Source: JBPOHE01 sp052035915 (GTDB lineage: Bacteria > Pseudomonadota > Gammaproteobacteria > Chromatiales > Chromatiaceae). Taken from it: DNA of 49,808 bases. Location of the stretch: the NCBI GenBank assembly GCA_052035915.1, contig JBPOHE010000002.1, positions 1-49,808 on the forward strand, in the 5' to 3' direction. The notes below the pieces were generated by a model. That model was not told the origin of the DNA, searched no databases, and saw only the letters and a list, made by a program, of their open reading frames with translations. A program made the translations under genes and the position numbers. Positions 1-8,289 of this stretch are shown in pieces (position 1 is the first letter of the stretch; each line of letters starts with the position of its first letter).

Positions 1-13
1 TCGGTAAGATGAT

Positions 14-89
14 GGTAGGGCATCGTGAGGCTCCCGTAGGTTTCGGCTTGAGTAACCTCAATCCTACCCGATTCTTCACGGTGCCCTCC
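14..89. repeat. Imperfect palindrome at the left edge of the window
   Basis: GGTAGGGCATCGTGA at 14-28 pairs with TTCACGGTGCCCTCC at 76-89, and a second inner pair (GTAGG near 36, CCTAC near 63) lies between them. The result is one long interrupted hairpin just upstream of the phospholipase-like gene. No U-tract follows it. It could be a REP-type repeat or the end of something outside the window. Confidence 0.4.
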
Positions 90-193
90 TTACCCCCCCC
101 ATGGTGCACTTGGAGGTTGAATCCGCCGTCTCCGGCTATCGCAACCGGTTATATTATTCTTCAGTTTTTCTCTTTCTAGCAGGAAACCCGGAT

Positions 194-586
194 ATGAACA
201 AAACACTGGTCAGGCTCATCATTCTTTCCCTCGTTGGCTGGTTATCCAACGCCGAGGCCTTCGTCTGTCTAACCCTTTATGGCAACTGGTGCGGTCCGGG
301 CCACCCACCCGCGGGAACCTTTCCACCCCCTGTCGATGAATTCGATGCGGCCTGCATGAGACACGACCTCTGCACCACGGGGCCCTTGGGAAATAACCAG
401 TGCGATAGGCGTTTCGTCTACGAACTTCAAGGTCTGACGGCCAAGTATGGCTTCCTGCCCCGTCCCTTGCAGTGGGCCGAGTATGCCATCCGGGTCAAGT
501 CCGGCGGTCCCTGGGGTGGTATGCCAGCCCCCTTGCCCGGAGATGCCATGGGCCTGATGGGTAGTTTCGCTGGACCTTGCTGGTGA
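194..586 (+). CDS. Secreted phospholipase A2-like protein
   Basis: A 130-residue protein. Residues 1-22 form a signal peptide (basic start, hydrophobic LIILSLVGWL, then NAEA). The mature part has YGNWCGPGHP at 29-38, like the calcium loop of secretory phospholipase A2, and DAACMRHDLC at 51-60, which matches the PLA2 active-site pattern DxxCxxHDxC with His57-Asp58. The family hydrolyses the sn-2 ester of phospholipids outside the cytoplasm. I chose the ATG at 194 because AGGAAA lies 8 bases before it and it gives a proper signal peptide; an upstream in-frame ATG at 101 adds 31 residues that do not look like a secretion signal. The gene stands alone. Enzymatic activity is inferred from the motif only. 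Confidence 0.72.
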   Translation: MNKTLVRLIILSLVGWLSNAEAFVCLTLYGNWCGPGHPPAGTFPPPVDEFDAACMRHDLCTTGPLGNNQCDRRFVYELQGLTAKYGFLPRPLQWAEYAIRVKSGGPWGGMPAPLPGDAMGLMGSFAGPCW

Positions 587-604
587 GGGTGCTTTCCCTC
601 GTTA

Positions 605-753
605 TACCATTTCCTATTAGTTTATCCGCCTGAAAGCCATGGGGTAGGCTGGCGATGAGCGAAGCGAATCCCAGCTACTAAAAAGCTGGGTTTCAGCGCT
701 TCGCGCCTCAACACCAGCCTACGAATATCGATAATACCTATCGAGAAATGGTA
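605..753 (+). mobile_element. 149-bp MITE, copy 1
   Basis: A non-coding element with terminal inverted repeats TACCATTTC/GAAATGGTA, flanked by the direct repeat TTA (602-604 and 754-756). The interior is itself palindromic (AGGCTGG...CCAGCCT, GAGCGAAGCG...CGCTTCGC, CCCAGCT...AGCTGGG), so either strand can fold into one long hairpin. The same element recurs at 36764-36912 and, reversed, at 48762-48910 with only a few substitutions. It lies 18 bases after the phospholipase-like stop codon. It encodes no protein and would need a transposase from elsewhere. Confidence 0.9.
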
Positions 754-927
754 TTACCGCCACGCCCTCATTTCCAGGAATAGGTTTCGCGGTCTTCTGC
801 ACTCGCATCAGCGATACCCACTGGGGCTGAACACAAACAAAGCTTTCGTTTCGGTCCGGTATGCGATAAAGGGGAGACTTAAACATCCCGCTGGAATTTT
901 CAAGCCCCGTAGGACGCTGTCATTCAC

Positions 928-2136
928 TCATGGCTCGCGAATCTCATAGTCGCGATCCTGCTTGAGCATTTGATAGATCACCCGGCAGAGATGGCGACCC
1001 AAAGCGCGAATCGCCTGGTTGTGGGTCTTGCCCTCGAGGCGCTTCTTTTCGTAATAGCGCTGCGAGGCCGGGACCTGTTTGCGATGTCGGTCCACCCCGG
1101 TCATCATGGCCGCCTTGGCGCGGCTGTTGACGTGCCGTGGGGCCTTGGCGCCCTGGTGTTGGCCGGAGCTGTGATCGAGGTTGGCCATGCCCAAATAGAG
1201 GGCCAGGCTCGCCTCACCGGCGAAGCGGTCGAGGGTGCCGATCTCCCCGGCCAGTTCGCTGGAGCAGACCAAGCCGAAGCCGGGGAGGGTATCAATGCGC
1301 CGAGCGATCTGGGAAGTCGCCGCCAGGGCCTCGCAGCGGCCTTTCAGGGCCTGGATCTGGTCGCGCAGGTCCAACACCCGCCGGGTGTCGGCGACAATCA
1401 TGGGGCCGGCGTAGGCGACCTCGTGGCTGAAGAAGGCGCGAGGTTGCCAGTGGCGGATGATCGCCGCGAACTTCTTGCCGATGGCTGGGATCCCCAGCAG
1501 GGTCTTCTCATGCAGGCGCGCGAGCTTGGTGATGTCCTCGCCGTGGGCCAGCAGGTGCAGGAACCAGAGGTTCTCGACGTCCGTGGTGATCTCCAGCAGG
1601 CCCGGGCAGACGGCCTGCAGGTCGTCCTGCAAGCGGCTGAGGACCCGGCACTTTTCGTCCACCAGGGCGCGCCGACGGCGGGTCAGGCGCTTGAGCTCGA
1701 GGTTCTCGGCAGGGGCCGCCTGGACCTCCTGGAGCGCATCGCGGGCGCGCGGCATGTGCTCGCCGAGCTGCATCAACTCCAAGCCCCGGCGTGCGTCGAT
1801 GCGGTCGGTCTTGGCCGCTGCCGGGAAGACCTGTTTGAAGCGGGCGAGCTTGAGGGTGTTGATGTTGAGCAGCCGCCATTGGCGCTCACGCACCAGGGTG
1901 TCCAAGGGGCGGGCGTGGCCGTTGCAGCCCTTCATGGCCACCGCCACCGGCCCCGGGTAGCGGCGCTGATGACGCTCGATGCGACTGAAGAAGTCCGCGA
2001 AACCCTCCGGACGGTGATCGATATCGAACTCCTCGAGCAGCTCCCCGTTGGTCAAGCCCACCGCCACACTATGGCGATGGCAGCCCACATCGACGCTCAC
2101 CCGAAGTTCTGGACGCAGGACCATGGCAACCCCCAT
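928..2136 (-). CDS. IS110-family transposase, likely inactive
   Basis: About 402 residues, normal for the family. The N-terminal DEDD (RuvC-like) domain shows D16 (SVDVGCHRHS) and the paired acids in KTDRIDA at about 109-115. The C-terminal transposase_20 domain starts at about residue 280 (TLPGFG, then LYLGMANL and the Ser-containing HVNSRAKAA region). At residue 69 the usual Glu of the (A/V)MEGxNGxARPL motif is Lys (AAG; GAG would restore it), so a conserved metal-binding acid is lost. I place the start at the ATG at 2136, which has AGGGG upstream; the open frame continues to 2328 but that part reads through the presumed leader and has no family similarity I recognise. IS110 enzymes use a bridge RNA from the adjacent non-coding region. 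Confidence 0.85.
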   Translation of the reverse strand: MGVAMVLRPELRVSVDVGCHRHSVAVGLTNGELLEEFDIDHRPEGFADFFSRIERHQRRYPGPVAVAMKGCNGHARPLDTLVRERQWRLLNINTLKLARFKQVFPAAAKTDRIDARRGLELMQLGEHMPRARDALQEVQAAPAENLELKRLTRRRRALVDEKCRVLSRLQDDLQAVCPGLLEITTDVENLWFLHLLAHGEDITKLARLHEKTLLGIPAIGKKFAAIIRHWQPRAFFSHEVAYAGPMIVADTRRVLDLRDQIQALKGRCEALAATSQIARRIDTLPGFGLVCSSELAGEIGTLDRFAGEASLALYLGMANLDHSSGQHQGAKAPRHVNSRAKAAMMTGVDRHRKQVPASQRYYEKKRLEGKTHNQAIRALGRHLCRVIYQMLKQDRDYEIREP

Positions 2137-2480
2137 ATGTCGGACCCCTAAGGTATGAACCGCTTGGATCATCCGCCGGTCTCGTCTACATACAGAGCCA
2201 CGGCCCCACGGCCCGGCACCATCCCGTATGACCTCAGTGGACGATGCAGGGAGACGGGGGCGGCATTTCAAGTCAAGCGAGTCGGCCAAGGCCGGTCGCG
2301 GACCCCAAGAGCCACACCCCCGTCTCAACGCCAGCTTACCCCCGTCGGGGTCTGCCGGCTACCTACAAATCCGATGGTAAACCGCAATCGCCACGGGTTT
2401 GCTATAGCTGGCCGCCTACGCCTAGACAATATTCGGCTCTGCCGACCCCTATTGGATGGCCGGCCGAGCCTATGATGGTT
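928..2480 (-). mobile_element. IS110-family insertion sequence (approximate ends)
   Basis: The element consists of the transposase gene and its long non-coding leader. IS110 elements lack terminal inverted repeats, so neither end can be placed from sequence alone. I give the transposase stop as the minimum left limit and a point before the bioC stop as the right limit. It sits directly against the 3' end of bioC. Confidence 0.5.
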
Positions 2481-2524
2481 CACCAATGTGTTGGATGGCC
2501 GACCGATTTGGGCGGAGGTCGACC
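2137..2524 (-). other. IS110 non-coding leader, candidate bridge-RNA region
   Basis: There are 388 bases without a credible gene between the transposase start and the bioC stop. In IS110-group elements this position encodes the bridge RNA that pairs with target and donor DNA. The stretch is GC-rich with several short inverted repeats (for example GGCCGGCC near 2458-2466 and GGCCAAGGCCGG near 2283). I cannot define RNA ends or guide loops by eye. Confidence 0.35.
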
Positions 2525-3406
2525 TTATCTTTCCCGTGGCTGGCTGAGCTGGGCCCGCATCGCTTGCAGGGAGAGGCTGATCCCCTCCGTGGTGCGTCGC
2601 TGTTGGGGCGCCCAGGCATGGCCATAGACCAGCTCATAGGTGGCCGGGAGTTTGCCCTCGCGACGGAAGCCTTCATAGGCCTGGCGTAGCGCGCTCAGGC
2701 GGCCCTTGCCGGTGAGACCCCGGGGGCGGTCCCGGGTGACATTATGCGCCCCCAGCCATTTGAGATCGGCCATGAGCCCATCGAGGTCGGCATAGGTCAG
2801 GGTCATCCAATCGGCGTCCATCACCGGGTCGAGAAAGCCGAGGCCGGTGAGAAGGTCGCCGAGGTCGTGCATATCCAGGAAGAGGTTGACGTGGGAGCGG
2901 TCATCCACCTGCTGCCAGCTCGACCTGAGTTCCTTGAGGGTGTCCGGGCCGAAGGTGCTGAACAATAGCAGGCCGCCCGGACGCAAGACGCGCAGGAGAT
3001 CCTCGAAGGTCCGCCGCAGATCGTTGCACCATTGCAGGGCCAGATTGGAGAACACCAGATCGCAGCTCGCCGCGGCGAGGGGGAGATGTTCCGCATCGGC
3101 GCAGAGGCAGCGGGGACGGCGCAGCCAGCGGCCCCGGCGGCGGGCGAGCTGGAGCATGGGGAAGGCGAAATCGAGGGCGATCACCTCGGACTTGGCATAA
3201 CGGCGGAGCAGTTGACCGCTGAGCTCGCCGGTGCCGCAGCCGAGATCCAACAACCGTTGTGGCTGGAGCCGCACCAGATCCAGACGCTCGAAGAGGCGCT
3301 GGCCTACCTCCCGTTGCAACACCGCCACCCGATCATAGCCGGAAGCGGCGCGCTCGAAGGCGCGGCGGGCCTGAAGTTTGTCGATCCCGGGCCAGTCCTG
3401 ATTCAT
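2525..3406 (-). CDS. bioC: Malonyl-ACP O-methyltransferase BioC
   Basis: A 293-residue SAM-dependent methyltransferase that caps malonyl-ACP as its methyl ester, so that the fatty-acid elongation enzymes can build the pimeloyl moiety of biotin. The N-terminus (AFERAASGYD) is the BioC signature, motif I is LLDLGCGTGELS at about 52-63, and FSNLALQW at about 114-121 is the usual post-motif region. The ATG at 3406 overlaps the bioH stop as ATGA, which shows translational coupling. It is the last gene of bioB-bioF-bioH-bioC, with BioH, its functional partner, directly upstream. IS110 sequence begins right after the stop, so the operon's downstream context has been altered. Confidence 0.93.
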   Translation of the reverse strand: MNQDWPGIDKLQARRAFERAASGYDRVAVLQREVGQRLFERLDLVRLQPQRLLDLGCGTGELSGQLLRRYAKSEVIALDFAFPMLQLARRRGRWLRRPRCLCADAEHLPLAAASCDLVFSNLALQWCNDLRRTFEDLLRVLRPGGLLLFSTFGPDTLKELRSSWQQVDDRSHVNLFLDMHDLGDLLTGLGFLDPVMDADWMTLTYADLDGLMADLKWLGAHNVTRDRPRGLTGKGRLSALRQAYEGFRREGKLPATYELVYGHAWAPQQRRTTEGISLSLQAMRAQLSQPRER

Positions 3407-4167
3407 AGGGCGAAGGCCCGCAGCCACTCCAGGGTGGCGGTCGGATGGGACAACCAGGGGGCGTGACCGGCCCCCGTCAAGACGCGGGTATGGATCCCGT
3501 TTCCCAGCCCGGAAACCTGGGCGGCGATCCCCGCCGGCACCAGGGTATCCCGGTCGCCGAACAACCAGTCACTGGGAAGCCGGAGCCGCGCCAGGAGCGT
3601 CCGCAGATCGGTCCGGGCCAGTATCTCCAGGCCGGTCATGAGGGCCTCGGCCCGGGCCCGGGGTCGGGCCCGCAGACTCTGGCGCAGACGGCGCAGGGTC
3701 TCCCGCCCGGCCTCGCTGCCGCGTACCTGGAGGGCGAGAAAGCGTTCCATGGTCAGTTGGGGATCGGCCAATAACTCTCCGGCGAAACCGCGCAAGGTTG
3801 GCTCCGGCATGGCCTGGGGCCAGTCATCCGAGCGGAGAAATTTCGGCGTGGCGGTGACCAGACCCAACCCACGCAGACGCTGGGGCGCCATGAGCGCCGC
3901 TTGCAGGCTGAGGGTGCCGCCCAGGGACCAGCCGATCCAGCAGGCGACCGGGGGAGCCACCTCGAGGCAGGCGGCGGCCCAGCTGCCAAGATCCCGCCAG
4001 CCCGGGTCCCAGGGGCTGCGCCCATGGCCGGGCAGCTCGATGAGATGGAGACGGAAACTCTGGGCCAGTTGTGGAGCGCAGTCTTCCCAGATGGCGGCAT
4101 TCATGCCCCAGCCATGGAGCAGCACCAAGTCTGGGCCATCGCCAAGGGTCTCGCTGGCCAGCCTCAT
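3403..4167 (-). CDS. bioH: Pimeloyl-ACP methyl ester carboxylesterase BioH
   Basis: A 254-residue alpha/beta hydrolase, the normal length for BioH. The oxyanion-side motif LLHGWGMNAAIW is at about 16-27, the nucleophile elbow GWSLGG at about 78-83 carries the catalytic Ser, Asp lies in GDRDTLVP, and the catalytic His in GAGHAPWL. It removes the methyl group placed by BioC once the pimeloyl chain is complete. Its ATG overlaps the bioF stop as ATGA and its own stop overlaps bioC the same way. Confidence 0.93.
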   Translation of the reverse strand: MRLASETLGDGPDLVLLHGWGMNAAIWEDCAPQLAQSFRLHLIELPGHGRSPWDPGWRDLGSWAAACLEVAPPVACWIGWSLGGTLSLQAALMAPQRLRGLGLVTATPKFLRSDDWPQAMPEPTLRGFAGELLADPQLTMERFLALQVRGSEAGRETLRRLRQSLRARPRARAEALMTGLEILARTDLRTLLARLRLPSDWLFGDRDTLVPAGIAAQVSGLGNGIHTRVLTGAGHAPWLSHPTATLEWLRAFAL

Positions 4168-5318
4168 GGCGCATCCACTTCGGGCAGGTCGCCGAGGGCA
4201 TCGAGCAGACGGGCAAGATGGGCGTCGCTGTGGGTGGCGGTGAGGGTGAGGCGCAGGCGGGCGCTCCCTTCGGGAACCGTGGGCGGGCGAATCGCCGCCA
4301 CCAGGATACCTTGTTCCTCCAAGTGCCGACTCCAGGCCAGGGCGTGGGTCGCGGTCCCGGCGATCAGGGGTTGGATGGGAGTAGTGGACGGATCGAGCCG
4401 GAAACCCAGCTCGGTCGCGCCGCGGCGGAAATGTTCCACCAGGGTCCGCAGGCGTTCGCGCCGCCAGCCTTCACGTCTGGCCAGGGCCAGGCTGGCGCGG
4501 GTCGCCACCGCCAGGGCGGCAGGCGGGGCGGTGGTGTAGATATAGGGACGCGCGCTCTGGATCAGGGTCTCGATGAGGGTCTCAGAACCAGCAACGAAGG
4601 CGCCAAAGGTGCCGAAGGCCTTGCCCAGGGTGCCCATGAGGATGGGCACCGCCTCCACGCCCAGACCGAAGTGGGCCAGGGTCCCGCCTCCGTCCCGACC
4701 CAGCACCCCCAGACCATGGGCGTCGTCGACCATGAGCCAGGCCCCATGTTCCTCCGCCAACCGGGCCAAGTCCGGCAACGGCGCCAGATCCCCATCCATG
4801 CTGAAGACGCCATCGGTGGCGATCAGCCGCCGACCAGGAAATCCCGCTTGCAGCCAGGCGGAGAGGGTCTCCACATCTTGGTGGGGATAGCGTCGTAGCT
4901 TGGCCCGGGAGAGCCGGGCGCCATCGAGCAGGGAGGCATGGTTCAGCCGATCCTCGAACACCAGGTCCCGTCGCCCCAGCAGGGCATCCATCACGCCGAG
5001 ATTGGCCATGTAACCGGTGGAGAACAAGAGTGCCCGGGGGCGTCCGGTGAATTCCGCCAGGTCTTCTTCCAGGGCCTGATGGGCGCGGCTGTGACCACAG
5101 ATCAGATGCGCGGCGCCACTGCCGACGCCATAGTCATCCACTCCCTTCTGGAAGGCCCGACGCACCTCGGGGTGAGCGGCCAGGCCGAGATAGTCATTGC
5201 TGCAGAAGTTGAGCAGGCGCCGGCCTTGGATCTCCAGCTCCGGTCCCTGCGACCCTTCCACCACCCGGTGTTGGCGGTAGAGGTGTTGTTCCCGCAGACT
5301 GGAAAGGGCGTCCGACAA
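4164..5318 (-). CDS. bioF: 8-amino-7-oxononanoate synthase BioF
   Basis: A PLP-dependent alpha-oxoamine synthase that condenses pimeloyl-ACP with L-alanine. Visible features are NFCSNDYLGLAAHPEV near the N-terminus, GSGAAHLICGH, the VDDAHGLGVLG segment, and the PLP lysine in GTLGKAFGTFG at about residue 232. The start is not an ATG. The TTG at 5318 gives 384 residues, equal to E. coli BioF; a CTG at 5333 lies 5 bases after a strong GGGGAGG and would add five residues. An ATG at 5504 exists but would overlap bioB by 170 bases and adds sequence unrelated to the family. The exact start is therefore uncertain. Confidence 0.92.
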   Translation of the reverse strand: MSDALSSLREQHLYRQHRVVEGSQGPELEIQGRRLLNFCSNDYLGLAAHPEVRRAFQKGVDDYGVGSGAAHLICGHSRAHQALEEDLAEFTGRPRALLFSTGYMANLGVMDALLGRRDLVFEDRLNHASLLDGARLSRAKLRRYPHQDVETLSAWLQAGFPGRRLIATDGVFSMDGDLAPLPDLARLAEEHGAWLMVDDAHGLGVLGRDGGGTLAHFGLGVEAVPILMGTLGKAFGTFGAFVAGSETLIETLIQSARPYIYTTAPPAALAVATRASLALARREGWRRERLRTLVEHFRRGATELGFRLDPSTTPIQPLIAGTATHALAWSRHLEEQGILVAAIRPPTVPEGSARLRLTLTATHSDAHLARLLDALGDLPEVDAP

Positions 5319-5334
5319 AGACCGGGTATCCAGC

Positions 5335-6339
5335 TCAGCCTCCCCGGGCCTGTCGCCGACAAGGGCCGAAGTCGGACTCGACGGATTCGGCTTGGACCTC
5401 GAACCCCAGGCCGAGGCGGGCAAAGAGATCCAGATCCCGCTCGGTACCGGCGTTGCCGGTGGTGAGCAGGCGCTCGCCGTAAAAGATGGAATTGGCGCCG
5501 GCAAAGAAGCATAGCGCCTGGAGTTCGTCGCTCATCTCGGCGCGTCCGGCGGAGAGGCGGACATGGGCGGACGGCATCAGGATCCGCGCCACGGCGATGG
5601 TGCGCACGAATTCCAAGGGGTCTAGCCGGGGGCTGTCGTAGAGGGGGGTTCCCGCCACCTTGACCAGCAGGTTGATGGGCACGGATTCGGGGTGCTGGGG
5701 GAGGTTGGCCAGTTGTCGCAGCATGGAGGCGCGATCCCGGCGTGACTCGCCCATCCCCAGGATGCCGCCGGTGCAGACCCGGATGCCGGCCGCGCGCACC
5801 TGCTCCAGAGTATCCAGCCGATCCTGATAGGTACGGGTACTGATGACCTGGGGGTAAAACTCCGGCGAGGTGTCCAGGTTGTGGTTGTAGTAATCGAGAC
5901 CCGCTGCTTTGAGCTGCCGGGCCTGATCGCCGCTCAGCATGCCCAGGGTGACGCAGGTTTCCAGGCCCAGCTCGTGTACCCCGCGGACCATCTCCGCCAC
6001 CCGTTCCAGATTCTTGTCCGTGGGATTCCGCCAGGCGGCCCCCATACAGAAGCGCGTCGCCCCGGCCGACTTGGCGTTCCGCGCCGCGGTCAGGACCTCA
6101 GCAAGCGGGAGCAGCCTTTCGACCTCCAGGCCGGTGGCGTGATGGGCGCTTTGGGAGCAGTAGCCGCAATCCTCGGGACAGGCCCCGGTCTTGATGCTGA
6201 GCAGGGTGCTGACCTGCACCCGGTTGGGATCGAAGGCGGTGCGGTGTATGCTCTGGGCCTGGAACAGCAGGTCGTTGAAGGGGAGACCGAGCAGGCTTTC
6301 AACCTCCTCCAAGGACCAGTCGTGACGAGGTAGGGACAT
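5335..6339 (-). CDS. bioB: Biotin synthase BioB
   Basis: A 334-residue radical-SAM enzyme that inserts sulfur into dethiobiotin. The radical cluster motif GACPEDCGYC has C54, C58 and C61. The auxiliary-cluster and substrate regions (CMGAAWRNP, YNHNLDTSPEFY, CTGGILGMGE) follow in the expected order, and SAGRAEM holds the conserved Arg. It is the first gene of the operon, with a good sigma70 promoter about 110 bases upstream. bioA and bioD are not in the window. Confidence 0.96.
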   Translation of the reverse strand: MSLPRHDWSLEEVESLLGLPFNDLLFQAQSIHRTAFDPNRVQVSTLLSIKTGACPEDCGYCSQSAHHATGLEVERLLPLAEVLTAARNAKSAGATRFCMGAAWRNPTDKNLERVAEMVRGVHELGLETCVTLGMLSGDQARQLKAAGLDYYNHNLDTSPEFYPQVISTRTYQDRLDTLEQVRAAGIRVCTGGILGMGESRRDRASMLRQLANLPQHPESVPINLLVKVAGTPLYDSPRLDPLEFVRTIAVARILMPSAHVRLSAGRAEMSDELQALCFFAGANSIFYGERLLTTGNAGTERDLDLFARLGLGFEVQAESVESDFGPCRRQARGG

Positions 6340-6428
6340 GGATACATCCTATCGAGGGCCGGGGTGGGTGAAGGGATAACCGCTTCCCCGCCACCGGAAA
6401 GGGCTCAGGGAGCCGACCAAGATCCCGG

Positions 6429-6456
6429 ATACTAGCTTTCCCGATTCCGTTGTCAA
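6429..6456 (-). promoter_or_regulatory. Sigma70 promoter of the bioBFHC operon
   Basis: On the minus strand TTGACA (6456-6451) is followed after 16 bases by TAGTAT (6434-6429). The -35 box is a perfect consensus. It drives transcription toward bioB from about 6422 and almost touches the comF start at 6469, so the two directions share this short region. I see no obvious BirA-type operator. Confidence 0.6.
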
Positions 6457-6468
6457 CTATCGAACAGG

Positions 6469-7206
6469 ATGAAAGTAAACGACTGGCTGCAAACACTGGT
6501 GCGCCTCGCCTATCCCCCCAGGTGTCTACTCTGTGGCCGACCCGGGGCGGGGAACCAGGATCTTTGCCCGGGTTGCCGCGTCGAATTGCCTTACAACCGC
6601 CATGCCTGCGCCACCTGCGCCCGGCCCTTGCCGGACAAAGTCGCCCCCGGCGGCCTCTGCGGCACCTGCCTGCAACATCCCCCGCCGATTCGATCCGCGT
6701 ATGCCGCCCTGGTCTATACCTGGACCGTCCCCCATCTGGTGCGGCAACTCAAGTTCCACGCCGGTTTCGCCGCCGGGCGTCTGCTGGCCGAGTTGGTCGG
6801 TGACTTTCTCGAACAGCAAGGCGTCGATCGGCCCCAACTCCTGGTGCCGGTCCCGTTACACCCCCGGCGACTGCGGGAACGGGGCTTCAACCAGGCGATG
6901 GAACTGGCCCGCCTACTTGGACAGCGTTTTGCTCTGCCTGTGAACCCCCGGGTCTGCCGCCGGGTTCGCTATACGCCACCCCAAACCGGATTACCCCGTA
7001 AAGAGCGGCTAAGCAACCTCAAGGGCGCCTTTGCCGTGGAGCCACTCCAGGGTATCCGGCATCTGGCCCTGATCGACGATGTGGTCACCACCGGCACCAC
7101 GCTGAACAGCCTGGCACAGGTTTTTCTCGCCTCCGGCGTCGAACGGGTGGATTTCTGGGCGGTGGCGCGGGCGGGGGACCCGGCGACGGCGACATCGGAC
7201 GGATAA
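6469..7206 (+). CDS. comF: ComF family protein (phosphoribosyltransferase-like)
   Basis: A 245-residue protein with an N-terminal zinc-finger region made of paired cysteines (CLLCGRPG, CPGC, CATC, CGTC within residues 18-66) and a C-terminal phosphoribosyltransferase fold with the PRPP loop LALIDDVVTTGTT at about 200-212. ComF proteins help import or process single-stranded DNA in natural transformation in several bacteria; in gammaproteobacteria the gene is commonly next to bio genes, as here. It is transcribed divergently from bioB. I see no clear ribosome binding site at the ATG, so expression may be low or leaderless. Confidence 0.87.
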   Translation: MKVNDWLQTLVRLAYPPRCLLCGRPGAGNQDLCPGCRVELPYNRHACATCARPLPDKVAPGGLCGTCLQHPPPIRSAYAALVYTWTVPHLVRQLKFHAGFAAGRLLAELVGDFLEQQGVDRPQLLVPVPLHPRRLRERGFNQAMELARLLGQRFALPVNPRVCRRVRYTPPQTGLPRKERLSNLKGAFAVEPLQGIRHLALIDDVVTTGTTLNSLAQVFLASGVERVDFWAVARAGDPATATSDG

Positions 7207-7310
7207 CCGGCCAAGGCGATTACCCGTCGGTCAAGGCGAGGCCGTGGCCGGATCGGGCTTGGTGGCGAGACGGCGCGGTTCCGGCATGGTCAAGCCCTCC
7301 CGGCAAAAGC

Positions 7311-7316
7311 TATACT
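7311..7316 (+). promoter_or_regulatory. Candidate -10 box upstream of glyQ
   Basis: TATACT lies 31 bases before the chosen glyQ GTG. The -35 position (around 7288, GGTCAA) is a weak match, so this is a tentative promoter for the glyQ-to-plsC block. Confidence 0.3.
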
Positions 7317-7347
7317 TCAAGGTTTGTCCGGGAGCGGGGATCTAGAG

Positions 7348-8289
7348 GTGACGACAACGACTCTTGACGCAGGCGCCCATGATCTGGCCACCTTCCAGGG
7401 CCTGATCCTGGCCCTGCAGGATTACTGGGCGCACGAAGGCTGTGTGCTGTTGCAGCCCTACGACATGGAGATGGGGGCGGGGACCTTCCATTCAGCGACC
7501 TTTCTGCGTGCCATCGGACCGGAACCCTGGAACTGCGCCTATGTGCAGCCTTCCCGCCGACCGACCGACGGTCGCTATGGGGAGAATCCCAATCGGCTGC
7601 AACACTACTATCAGTATCAGGTGATCCTCAAACCCTCGCCCCTGAACATCCAGGAACTCTATCTGGGCTCCCTCTACCGGCTGGGGATCGACCCCCTCAC
7701 CCACGATATCCGCTTTGTCGAGGACAACTGGGAGTCGCCCACCCTCGGCGCCTGGGGGCTCGGCTGGGAGGTCTGGTTGAACGGCATGGAGGTCACCCAG
7801 TTCACCTATTTCCAGCAGGTGGGCGGGCTCGACTGTCGACCGGTCTCCGGCGAGATCACCTACGGGCTGGAGCGTATCGCCATGTACCTGCAAGGGGTCG
7901 AAAGCGTCTTCGATCTCACCTGGACCTACGGGCCCCAGGGGCGGGTGAGCTATGGCGATGTCTTCCACCAGAACGAGGTGGAGCAATCCGGTTACAACTT
8001 CGAGCAGGCGGATGTGCCTTCGCTCTTTGCCTGGTTCGACGTCTGCGAACGGGAAAGCCACCGGCTCATCGGCTTGGGCCTGCCGCTTCCGGCCTATGAA
8101 CAAATGTTGAAGGCCTCCCACACCTTCAATCTGCTCGACGCCCGGCATGCCATCTCGGTCACCGAGCGGCAACGCTTCATCCTGCGGGTGCGGGCGCTGG
8201 CGCGCAACGTCGCCCAGGCCTATTACGATCGCCGGGCGGCGCTCGGCTTTCCCATGCTCACTCGGCAGGAGGGCCAAGCCAATGCTTGA
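7348..8289 (+). CDS. glyQ: Glycine-tRNA ligase alpha subunit GlyQ
   Basis: A 313-residue catalytic subunit of the heterotetrameric bacterial glycyl-tRNA synthetase. Class II motifs are clear: TFQGLILALQDYW near the start, QPSRRPTDGRYGENPNRLQ, and the long invariant segment from RFVEDNWESPTLGAW to YFQQVGGLDC. The GTG at 7348 has GGGGA about 7 bases upstream; a TTG at 7324 is in frame but adds eight residues without family support. The end overlaps glyS by 8 bases, so the two subunits are translationally coupled. Confidence 0.96.
   Translation: MTTTTLDAGAHDLATFQGLILALQDYWAHEGCVLLQPYDMEMGAGTFHSATFLRAIGPEPWNCAYVQPSRRPTDGRYGENPNRLQHYYQYQVILKPSPLNIQELYLGSLYRLGIDPLTHDIRFVEDNWESPTLGAWGLGWEVWLNGMEVTQFTYFQQVGGLDCRPVSGEITYGLERIAMYLQGVESVFDLTWTYGPQGRVSYGDVFHQNEVEQSGYNFEQADVPSLFAWFDVCERESHRLIGLGLPLPAYEQMLKASHTFNLLDARHAISVTERQRFILRVRALARNVAQAYYDRRAALGFPMLTRQEGQANA

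Noticed and set aside
970..2151. Long open frame (393 codons) on the plus strand opposite the transposase
   Set aside because: It is the antisense shadow of the IS110 transposase in GC-rich DNA; its protein has no family character.
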